Positions 1 through 4,865 of a stretch of 7,662 nt of DNA are shown one piece after another. The notes under the pieces were generated by a model. That model was not told the origin of the DNA. It searched no databases and was given only the letters and a program-made list of their open reading frames with translations. The position numbers were made by a program, and so were the translations under genes. This DNA is from Chloroflexota bacterium (GTDB taxonomy: Bacteria > Chloroflexota > Dehalococcoidia > UBA3495), in assembly GCA_022571575.1 (NCBI GenBank), contig JACZXN010000068.1, forward strand, positions 1 to 7,662, given 5' to 3'. Position 1 is the first letter of the stretch. Every line of letters begins with the position of its first letter.

Positions 1-168
1 TTAATGGGCATTGTGTTCATGACCTGGGTCTGGCTTAGTGCCAATCGCTCTGCGCCCATCAGGGTTGATGCTAAGCTGGGCCTATACTTATCACTGAGGC
101 CATTTGGGCTACGTTTTGGCAGCAGGGGCTTCTCGGCTGGACGGTTGGAGAACTTTGAAGATGGGTGA
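1..168 (+). CDS. Possible 3' end of a gene cut by the window edge
   Basis: Frame 1 of the plus strand is open from the first base to a TGA at 166-168, giving 55 residues. The first part is hydrophobic (GIVFMTWVWL) and is followed by a basic, Arg-rich tail, which would suit the last membrane segment and cytoplasmic tail of a membrane protein. The stop lies only 8 bp before the convergent gene that ends at 177, a normal spacing for two converging genes. I recognise no family, and 55 open codons can occur by chance. An internal ATG at 4-6 has no visible Shine-Dalgarno because the window begins there. Treat it as tentative; if it is not a gene, 1-176 holds nothing I can identify. Confidence 0.28.
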   Translation, partial: LMGIVFMTWVWLSANRSAPIRVDAKLGLYLSLRPFGLRFGSRGFSAGRLENFEDG

Positions 169-176
169 TGATTTAG

Positions 177-959
177 CTAGTTTACCTTCACAAAGTGTTC
201 ACACCACGGAACGTCGGCAAATCGGGCCAGTGTCTTGTCAAGAACCTCCATAACCGTTGTATCCTTGGTTAATATATAGAACACTCTAGGACTGCCCCGG
301 CGGTACCGAAGCGCCATCACCTGGGCCGATACTCCAAATTGTTGACGGGCTTGGGTGAGCCGTTCTTCGATTTGTATTTCAGCCGTTGCCTGGCGATTGA
401 GGTGGTGATAGATGACCAGCGTCTGGCCCCTATCGTAATACGGCAAAAGCTCTTCAAGAAGCACATATTTCGAACCAAGTCTTGAATACGCCTGGGCCAT
501 AGTTCCGATACCATTGTCTGGATCAACGAACACCACATGACAGGTCTGCGTGGACTCAAGAGCACCAGCCACCCATTCCTGTCGCTCCAGAACACGGGAA
601 GATGGTTTTGAGCGAATCCGATTGCCTTTCAGATCTAATATGCGTTCGTAATAAATAGTGTCTTCCGGCAAGATACCCTTCCGACGGATGGCAGAAACGC
701 TTCGGTCTCCGCTTCTCACTATTTCCCCCAGATTGTCGTATAGGCTAGGATCACAGGCACGAAAGGCCTGAAGGTTTTTCGGCGTCGGCTCCAAGTACCC
801 GATATGCCGGCCGTCGTTGTTGTGGGTCTCGTCCGAAGTTAGATACCAGACTACCCCCAGACGTAACGCTGGGTACTTATCGCCGTCAGGCATACAAAGA
901 GCCCGTAACAATCCGTATTTGCCGAAATCGCCTACATCGCCAACATAACGATTTTGCAA
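177..959 (-). CDS. Conserved protein of unknown function with FVDPDNG motif (methyltransferase-like fold suspected)
   Basis: This 260-residue soluble protein has no signal peptide or membrane segment. Its N-terminus (NRYVGDVGDFGKYGLLRAL, residues 3-21) matches, from memory, the start of a widespread family of uncharacterised bacterial proteins. The centre carries VVFVDPDNG (142-150), then KYVLLEEL (164-171) and VIYHHLNRQ (182-190). The order of a strand ending in a D-P acidic motif, then a helix, then a strand ending in Y-H-H-L-N-R resembles the Rossmann-like layout of RlmJ/TcmP-type methyltransferases, but no clear SAM-binding glycine loop is visible, so the function is inference. The start is a TTG at 959, supported by an AGGTGG Shine-Dalgarno (964-969) four bases upstream and by the expected N-terminal motif beginning there. 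The gene is divergent from the kinase gene and lies in the less GC-rich part of the window. Confidence 0.8.
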   Translation of the reverse strand: MQNRYVGDVGDFGKYGLLRALCMPDGDKYPALRLGVVWYLTSDETHNNDGRHIGYLEPTPKNLQAFRACDPSLYDNLGEIVRSGDRSVSAIRRKGILPEDTIYYERILDLKGNRIRSKPSSRVLERQEWVAGALESTQTCHVVFVDPDNGIGTMAQAYSRLGSKYVLLEELLPYYDRGQTLVIYHHLNRQATAEIQIEERLTQARQQFGVSAQVMALRYRRGSPRVFYILTKDTTVMEVLDKTLARFADVPWCEHFVKVN

Positions 960-1025
960 TTAACCACCTGCCTGGGCTGTGAAGTTGTAGAATTCCCTAA
1001 ACTGATTTGTTGCCAGGTGGATCCC
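960..1025. promoter_or_regulatory. Divergent leader region with two AGGTGG ribosome binding sites
   Basis: These 66 bp separate the two divergent start codons and must hold both promoters. On the minus strand AGGTGG (964-969) sits four bases before the TTG at 959. On the plus strand AGGTGG (1015-1020) sits five bases before the GTG at 1026. A plus-strand TAGAAT (988-993) could be a -10 element, but no matching -35 is visible. The ribosome binding sites are clear; the promoters are not. Confidence 0.5.
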
Positions 1026-1634
1026 GTGACATATCTAGCTGTGGAAGGATGCATTGCCTCGGGAAAGACTACTTTAGCGAAGGCGCTCGCCTTGCGGTGT
1101 CAAATCCAGTTCGTGTTGGAGGATTATCACGATGTGCCGTCGTTGGAACTATTCTACAAAGACCCTGACCGCCACGCTTTCGAAACGGAAATTCAATTTA
1201 CACAATCTCATTACAACCGGTTAGTATCGGCCTTGGAGATCAACAACGGAACACCCTTTATTACCGACTTCACCTTAAAAAGAGATTTGTTGTTCGCCAG
1301 CATTACGTTGGAACACCAGCCAGTTAAGTTGACGGAGTACAAACTATTCTGGCAAGGACTCGCTACTCAACTCCCGGAACCAGATTGGATCATCTTGTTG
1401 GAAGCGCCGATTGACGAGTTACTCAACAGGATCAAGCAGAGAGGCCGCCCGTTTGAGCAAGAAATTAGCGAGGGTTATTTAAAGCGTCTCGTCCTAGGGC
1501 TGAGGAATATTTACCGAGGATTTGCTGACGACGTTCTTATCAAATTGGAGTCAACCGGGCTTGCTGAACTTCTTAAGGCGGTGCCAACGAACCTGACTGC
1601 CCGCCTTGGCTCCAGCCATCAGCCCGGAACCTAA
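1026..1634 (+). CDS. Deoxynucleoside kinase (dGK/dAK family)
   Basis: The product is predicted to phosphorylate a deoxynucleoside to its 5'-monophosphate using ATP or another NTP, in cytosolic nucleotide salvage. With the GTG start at 1026 it has 202 residues, the usual size for bacterial deoxyadenosine/deoxyguanosine kinases. Visible motifs are a P-loop GCIASGKT (8-15), an E-D pair after the second strand (32-33), DRHAFETEIQF (48-58), the DFTLKRDLLFA segment (81-91) equivalent to the bacterial SDF...KD.IFA motif, and a lid RGRPFEQEISEGYL (139-152). Substrate preference cannot be read from sequence. A TTG at 954 in the same frame would add 24 residues ahead of the TYLAVEG strand that normally begins the family, and it overlaps the neighbour's start. 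The GTG with AGGTGG five bases upstream is the better choice. The 3' end overlaps the converging gene by four bases (CTAA). Confidence 0.85.
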   Translation: MTYLAVEGCIASGKTTLAKALALRCQIQFVLEDYHDVPSLELFYKDPDRHAFETEIQFTQSHYNRLVSALEINNGTPFITDFTLKRDLLFASITLEHQPVKLTEYKLFWQGLATQLPEPDWIILLEAPIDELLNRIKQRGRPFEQEISEGYLKRLVLGLRNIYRGFADDVLIKLESTGLAELLKAVPTNLTARLGSSHQPGT

Positions 1635-2617
1635 CTCAGCAGTTGCTCCACGGCTTCAGCCCCCATGTACCGCTCCAGCAGCCCGGCGAAGTGGCTGGCT
1701 TTCGTGGCGGTGCGGGCGTCGGCCTTGTCCAACAGACCGGCCAGAGACTCGACGGTGTCCAGGGTGTTGGAGCGCACCTGGATCAGGGGGACTTCCCGCT
1801 GCAGGGCCTCGGCTTTTATGTACTCGTTGGGCTCTCCCGGCCCGGTGAGCACCAGGCAGCAGGTGTTCTCTCCCATGCAGGCCATCTGGATGTCGGGACG
1901 CTCCACCCGGGTGATAACGGCCTGGTTGGCGTAGCGGCCGAAGTAGGTGGGCCCTGTGTCCATGATGTTGCCGCCGATCATGAAACGCTCCACCGGGGCG
2001 TCGATGTTCACCGGGTCCAGCACCCATTGTCCGCCCAGGTGCTCCGCCAGTTGCTCCACGGTCACCGAGAGCATCCCACGGCTTTCGGGAATCACGGCCA
2101 CGGGCACGGCCAGGGACTCGGGTAATCCGGCCAGTTCACGGGCGACCTCGTCGCGGCGGTGGATGGGAACCGCGTTGACCACGATTCCAGCCATATTTTT
2201 ACTGGCGTCGATGGACGCGGCGACGGCGGCGGGGTCAACCGGCTGGGGGCATCGGTGTACCAGGATGACCTTTTGGCCCGGGGCATAAGGTCCAACTGGA
2301 TGCCCGGACGCATCGGGCCCTTCGATGATGACGATGCCGGCTTCCGACTCCAGCTTGGAGACCTCCGCCTGGACCTCAGCCATGGCCGCTGCGTCGGTCG
2401 AGCTGGTCAGGGGCTTGGGGGCGGGAACGGCTGGACCGCCCAGAGATTGGAGTAACCGGGAAACGAAGGCGGCGTCTGGGTCCGCGCCGGGTTCATCGGA
2501 GAAGGGTTTGTAGTAGGCGGCCTGTTTCCCGGCGGCATTGGCCGTGACCAGCAGCGCCGCCGCCAGGCTGGTCTTGCCGGCCCCGGACTGATTTCCCACG
2601 ATCTGAAGGACGGCCAC
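1631..2617 (-). CDS. BioD-like P-loop protein with DRTGG domain (phosphotransacetylase N-terminal-like)
   Basis: This 328-residue cytosolic protein has two parts. Residues 1-190 form a BioD-type P-loop NTPase with the family's variant Walker A, G-x3-G-x-G-K-T (GNQSGAGKT, 8-16), a YYKPF segment (35-39) and IVIIEGPDAS (95-104). Residues ~205-300 look like a DRTGG domain (RFMIGGNIMDTGPTYFGRY, 211-229). The same pair of domains precedes the catalytic domain in long phosphotransacetylases, but that catalytic domain is absent here, so the protein should not make acetyl phosphate. Stand-alone versions are usually annotated as BioD-like phosphotransacetylase-family proteins with an unknown, perhaps regulatory, role. 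The GTG start at 2617 is supported by AGGAG five bases upstream. It is not a biotin synthase gene despite the fold. Its 3' end overlaps the kinase gene by four bases. Confidence 0.85.
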   Translation of the reverse strand: MAVLQIVGNQSGAGKTSLAAALLVTANAAGKQAAYYKPFSDEPGADPDAAFVSRLLQSLGGPAVPAPKPLTSSTDAAAMAEVQAEVSKLESEAGIVIIEGPDASGHPVGPYAPGQKVILVHRCPQPVDPAAVAASIDASKNMAGIVVNAVPIHRRDEVARELAGLPESLAVPVAVIPESRGMLSVTVEQLAEHLGGQWVLDPVNIDAPVERFMIGGNIMDTGPTYFGRYANQAVITRVERPDIQMACMGENTCCLVLTGPGEPNEYIKAEALQREVPLIQVRSNTLDTVESLAGLLDKADARTATKASHFAGLLERYMGAEAVEQLLS

Positions 2618-2660
2618 GGAGTCTCCTAAATGTCTGATTGCCGGGTAATTTTAGCATAGG

Positions 2661-2684
2661 AGCCGCGTCCAAACGGATGCGGCT
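2661..2684 (-). terminator. Hairpin just after the pentapeptide gene, probable weak terminator
   Basis: AGCCGCGTCC (2661-2670) and GGATGCGGCT (2675-2684) form a 10-bp inverted repeat around an AAAC loop, beginning three bases past the stop codon of the pentapeptide gene. In the minus-strand transcript one position is an A-C mismatch, so the stem there is six plus three pairs. No clean U-tract follows. It may end or attenuate transcription between the pentapeptide gene and the BioD-like gene, or protect the mRNA 3' end. Confidence 0.5.
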
Positions 2685-2687
2685 GGG

Positions 2688-3389
2688 CTAATCGTTTACG
2701 TCCTTGGGGCCGGTGTTCTCAGGGTCGAACCGGTCGGGGAACCTGGTCGTGGCGTCCCACTTGGCCAGGGTGAAGTCCGACCGATGGAGGCTGGCCTGGT
2801 TGAAGCTGGCCCCTCGTACGTCGGTTGCGATCCACATGGAGTCCCGGATCATGGCCAGATTGAAGTCAGCCCCCGGCATGACAGCCCGGCTCAGGTCGGC
2901 CCCGTTCATGTTGGTTGAGTGGAACCGGGCGTTGGTAAGGTTGGCGTTCCGCAGGTCGGCTTCGATCATATTTGACTGACTGAAATCGGCATCGGTCAGG
3001 TCCGCGCCGATGAGGTTGACCCGGTTCATGCGGCAGTGCCTGACCGCCGCGTTCTTCAAGATAGCGCCCTTCAGGTCGGCCCAGAACAGGTTCACGTTGA
3101 TGATGTTGGCCGAGGTCAGGTTGACGCCGGCCATCCCGGCCCGTCCCAGGTCTGCTTCAGACAGGTCTGCCCCCGACAGGTCGGCGCCGGCCAGGTTGGC
3201 CCGGGTGAGCCTGGCGCCGGTCAGGTTCGCGCCCTTGAGGTTGGCGTTGCGGATCTTGGTCCCCGCCAGGTCAACGCCGCTGAGGTCGGCCCCTGCCAGG
3301 TCCAGTTGCACATCGGGATTGTTCTCGCGCCAGGCGTCCACGGCGTCGGGGCCGCTGGAAGCCAGTTTGACGTGTTCTTGGTTAGCCAA
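2688..3389 (-). CDS. Pentapeptide-repeat protein
   Basis: The 233-residue product consists mostly of tandem A-(D/N)-L-x-x pentapeptides from about residue 29 to 209, predicted to fold into a right-handed quadrilateral beta-helix. The repeats are most regular at 32-100 (GADLSGVDL, GANLTGARL, GADLSGADL) and degenerate around 108-125. A short N-terminal lead-in, GPDAVDAWRENNP (13-25), resembles the helix that caps many members, and the C-terminal TTRFPDRFDPENTG (214-227) matches a tail common in the family. There is no signal peptide or transmembrane segment, so it is probably cytosolic. Some family members mimic DNA and protect gyrase, but nothing here shows that role. The start is a TTG at 3389 with GGAG nine bases upstream; no better start is seen. 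The repeats make the DNA itself quasi-repetitive (CAGGTCGGC/CAGGTTGGC every ~15 bp). Confidence 0.92.
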   Translation of the reverse strand: MANQEHVKLASSGPDAVDAWRENNPDVQLDLAGADLSGVDLAGTKIRNANLKGANLTGARLTRANLAGADLSGADLSEADLGRAGMAGVNLTSANIINVNLFWADLKGAILKNAAVRHCRMNRVNLIGADLTDADFSQSNMIEADLRNANLTNARFHSTNMNGADLSRAVMPGADFNLAMIRDSMWIATDVRGASFNQASLHRSDFTLAKWDATTRFPDRFDPENTGPKDVND

Positions 3390-3421
3390 ATTCTTGTACT
3401 CCGTATCTGGGGCCGGGCCAC

Positions 3422-3453
3422 AAAAACACAGCCCAGGAACTGATCCCAGGCTG
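3422..3453 (-). terminator. Rho-independent terminator of the SelW-like gene
   Basis: Read on the minus strand, CAGCC and GGCTG (3449-3453 and 3429-3433) form a stem continued by a three-pair upper stem after a 2x2 internal loop, with a 5-base apical loop. A run of five T follows (3426-3422). It lies about 75 bp past the stop codon of the SelW-like gene and before the TTG of the pentapeptide gene, so it would separate the two transcription units. Confidence 0.6.
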
Positions 3454-3496
3454 CGTTGTCCGGTCCTATGGTTTCCGCCTGCGGCAGGTATTGGCG

Positions 3497-3519
3497 CCAG
3501 GGTTGGCTTACCAGGGTTG
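3497..3519. repeat. Short direct repeat CCAGGGTTG x2
   Basis: CCAGGGTTG occurs at 3497-3505 and 3511-3519, a 14-bp period, just past the stop of the SelW-like gene. The 3390-3528 gap also contains the terminator and otherwise shows nothing recognisable. The function of the repeat is unknown and it may be chance. Confidence 0.25.
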
Positions 3520-3528
3520 CCTTAGAAG

Positions 3529-3813
3529 TTAGGCCTCTTCCAACTCGAATAGTTTGTCGGCGATGGCCATCTTCAGTTCATTGACCTTGGTCAGGTCGGG
3601 AAAGGCCCCGGCTTCCTTACGGTCGAAGATCTTTTCCCCGTCCAGGTACACTTCCAGGCGCCCCTTGTCGGATGGGGTCATCTTGATAGCCACGTCGCCC
3701 GGGGCGTCCGAGTGGAAGAATTCATTCGCCAACCACGTGGCGACTGGATAATAGCCTCAAGAGACGCAATAAACGATTTCCGCTTCTACTTTGCCGTGTT
3801 CTGACCCTGCCAT
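3529..3813 (-). CDS. SelW/Rdx-family selenoprotein with in-frame TGA read as selenocysteine
   Basis: The protein is a small thioredoxin-like redox protein of the Rdx (SelW/SelT/SelH) family, 94 residues long as the family expects. The conserved C-terminal half, GRLEVYLDGEKIFDRKEAGA (51-70) followed by FPD, is unmistakable. Continuing the frame upstream through one TGA (3757-3759) gives VEAEIVYCVSUGYYPVA (9-25), in which the TGA falls on the second position of the family's C-x-x-C/U active site (Cys16, Sec19). The ATG at 3813 has GGAGG (3819-3823) five bases upstream. No other stop interrupts the frame to TAA at 3529. A 67-residue version beginning at TTG 3732 would lack the active site, and that TTG has no Shine-Dalgarno; it codes for Leu28. 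A SECIS-like hairpin follows the TGA. The gene lies 55 bp after the MaoC pair and may be co-transcribed. A substrate is unknown; family members are thought to act in thiol redox reactions. Sec machinery (selA, selB, selC) is not in the window. Confidence 0.9.
3723..3746 (-). promoter_or_regulatory. Bacterial SECIS element candidate
   Basis: In the mRNA directly after the UGA, UCGCCA and UGGCGA (3738-3743 and 3726-3731) pair over six bases around a CGUGGU loop (3732-3737). After one G-A mismatch, two more pairs extend the stem to 3723-3746. The loop begins 19 bases after the UGA and has G in its second position. Both fit the known rules for bacterial SECIS hairpins, which sit inside the coding region just downstream of the Sec codon and bind SelB. 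The hairpin encodes residues PVATWLANE, a segment with no obvious need for this pairing. Confidence 0.8.
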
Positions 3814-3818
3814 TCAAT

Positions 3819-3823
3819 CCTCC
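3819..3823 (-). promoter_or_regulatory. Shine-Dalgarno deciding the true start of the selenoprotein
   Basis: GGAGG on the minus strand with a five-base spacer to the ATG at 3813. It is the strongest ribosome binding site in this region and places translation initiation upstream of the in-frame TGA. Confidence 0.85.
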
Positions 3824-3868
3824 GAATAAGTTGGTGAGCGGCCCCACAACGTTGAAATAGGCGTGGCG

Positions 3869-4294
3869 CTACTGGATCACTGCCGTGCCCAGGCCCACCG
3901 CGGTCCGGTTTCCGTCTTGGTTATCGCAGAAAAGGTCCACCGAGACCTTGGTCCCGGCCTCGGTCTCCTCCGTCCCGCTGACGGCGCCGGTGACGGTGAT
4001 GGTGTCCCCGGCCTTCACGGGCCGCAGGAACTTCAGGTTGACGGTGCCGGTGTGGTTGAAGACCTCCGGGCCGAAGAACCGGCGCAGGCTCTCGGCGGCG
4101 AAAGCCACCGACATGCGGCCCGATGCGATGGCATAGGTGGTGCCCAGGCGTTTAGCGGCCAATTCCGGGTTGTTGTGGATGTTCTCCCGGTCCAAGATCC
4201 CGCAGGACTCGAACTGAAGGATCGAGTCTGTGGTGATCTTCTTGGTGACCGAAGGAATCTTCTGGTCTTGCTCTATTTTTGTTCCGGATGCCAT
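3869..4294 (-). CDS. MaoC-like dehydratase/hydratase, catalytic subunit
   Basis: This 141-residue single hotdog-fold protein belongs to the MaoC/R-hydratase group, which adds water to or removes it from enoyl or 3-hydroxyacyl thioesters (CoA or ACP). The hydratase-2 signature is present as LDRENIHNNPELA (34-46), with the catalytic pair Asp35 and His40 at the usual five-residue spacing and Asn38 in between. It continues with AKRLGTTYAIASG (47-59) and the strand segment LKFLRPVKAGDTITVTGAV (87-105) typical of the fold. The ATG at 4294 lies 22 bases inside the preceding hotdog gene and has a purine-rich GGGGAAG upstream, so translation is probably coupled. The acyl substrate cannot be told from sequence: candidates are a fatty-acid step like mycobacterial HadB, or a carboxylic or branched acyl-CoA. 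Confidence 0.88.
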   Translation of the reverse strand: MASGTKIEQDQKIPSVTKKITTDSILQFESCGILDRENIHNNPELAAKRLGTTYAIASGRMSVAFAAESLRRFFGPEVFNHTGTVNLKFLRPVKAGDTITVTGAVSGTEETEAGTKVSVDLFCDNQDGNRTAVGLGTAVIQ

Positions 4295-4701
4295 TTCTTC
4301 CCCAACTCGTCTGGCTTCTTCAATTGGTAGGTGCTGAGCTTCTCGAGCACGCGCCCATCTTCGTCGATGGCGGTGGCCTCGATGACTATGTAGGGTTTGT
4401 CCCGCCGCAGGTATTTGTCCGAGATGCGGCCGGTGACGTTGATCTTCTTGCCCACGATGGGCGGGTTGAAAAACTGGACCTCGTTGCCCGCGTTCACCGT
4501 GCCGACGGGATCGTCATAGACCATGGCGAAGGCGGTGGCGTCGTGTTTGACAGCCAGTGTCGGGAAGGGGGCTTCCGGGTCGTCCACGGAGGCGCGGAAG
4601 GCGTCCAGCATCTCCTGGGTCAGGGTGTACTCGTAGGACCCCAACGCTTCCCCAATCACGGCCTTGTCGTAGTCGAAAATCTTAAGTTCCGGGTCTGCCA
4701 T
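4273..4701 (-). CDS. MaoC-like N-terminal (FAS1-like dehydratase) hotdog subunit
   Basis: This 142-residue protein matches the non-catalytic N-terminal hotdog of two-part MaoC dehydratases. The core is NAGNEVQFFNPPIVGKKI (70-87), then GRISDKYLRRDKPYIVIEA (91-109) and IDEDGRVLEKLSTYQL (112-127). It lacks the D-x-N-(P)-x-H catalytic signature, which is supplied by the next gene, so the two most likely form one heteromeric enzyme, as in HadA-HadB or in fused double-hotdog proteins. The ATG at 4701 has GGAG seven bases upstream. The 22-bp overlap with the catalytic subunit gene supports equal expression. A promoter is visible at 4743-4771. Confidence 0.85.
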   Translation of the reverse strand: MADPELKIFDYDKAVIGEALGSYEYTLTQEMLDAFRASVDDPEAPFPTLAVKHDATAFAMVYDDPVGTVNAGNEVQFFNPPIVGKKINVTGRISDKYLRRDKPYIVIEATAIDEDGRVLEKLSTYQLKKPDELGKKWHPEQK

Positions 4702-4742
4702 TTCCTGACTCCTGCTCTGGCCCTGCCGGGGGCTCGGTTTCT

Positions 4743-4771
4743 ACGATACTGAGTTTGCCGGGGGTAGTCAA
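4743..4771 (-). promoter_or_regulatory. Sigma-70-type promoter for the MaoC pair (and perhaps the selenoprotein)
   Basis: On the minus strand TTGACT (4771-4766) and TATCGT (4748-4743) are separated by exactly 17 bp, with five and four matches to the -35 and -10 consensus. The predicted start of transcription falls some 35 bases before the ATG at 4701. Confidence 0.65.
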
Positions 4772-4780
4772 CGCGTGCGC

Positions 4781-4800
4781 CGGCCGTGGCCGGGCGTGGC
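4781..4800. repeat. Tandem 10-bp repeat between divergent promoters
   Basis: CGGCCGTGGC (4781-4790) is followed directly by CGGGCGTGGC (4791-4800), nine of ten bases alike, and the CGTGGCCG core recurs at one helical turn. It lies between the minus-strand -35 and the plus-strand -10, over the expected plus-strand -35. It could be an operator for a regulator binding one DNA face, or simple GC-rich low complexity. Confidence 0.35.
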
Positions 4801-4819
4801 CGATGAATCCGGGATGCCC

Positions 4820-4825
4820 TATAAT
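4820..4825 (+). promoter_or_regulatory. -10 element TATAAT upstream of the unknown gene
   Basis: A perfect TATAAT stands out in GC-rich DNA 40 bp before the ATG at 4866. The position 17 bp upstream holds TGGCCG, a poor -35 that falls within the tandem repeat, so the promoter may need an activator. Confidence 0.5.
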
Positions 4826-4865
4826 AGACCGAGACATCTAGCTTTTGAAGGCGTGACTGACCGAC

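Noticed and set aside
954..1025. N-terminal extension of the kinase from TTG 954
   Set aside because: It is unlike the family N-terminus, overlaps the neighbour's start, and a better GTG with a Shine-Dalgarno exists at 1026.
1643..2513. Several open frames on the plus strand opposite the BioD-like gene
   Set aside because: They are GC-rich antisense shadows with low-complexity His/Gly or Arg/Pro-rich translations and no family motif.
2770..3310. Repeated CAGGTCGGC-like units as a CRISPR or noncoding repeat array
   Set aside because: The ~15-bp period is the codon reflection of pentapeptide repeats, with no spacers.
3010..3525. Plus-strand open frames of up to 171 codons opposite the pentapeptide gene
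   Set aside because: Their Arg/Ser/Ala/Pro periodicity simply mirrors the 15-bp repeat of the pentapeptide gene.
3529..3732. 67-residue version of the SelW-like gene starting at TTG 3732
   Set aside because: It has no Shine-Dalgarno and lacks the C-x-x-C/U active site; the frame continues upstream through a TGA to an ATG with GGAGG.
3757..3759. TGA as a disabling nonsense mutation (pseudogene)
   Set aside because: It falls precisely on the redox Cys/Sec position, is followed by a SECIS-like hairpin, and the coding sequence on both sides is intact. A sequencing error remains possible.
3863..4752. Plus-strand open frames (155 and 157 codons) opposite the MaoC genes
   Set aside because: The minus-strand frames have clear hotdog-family motifs; the plus-strand translations match nothing.
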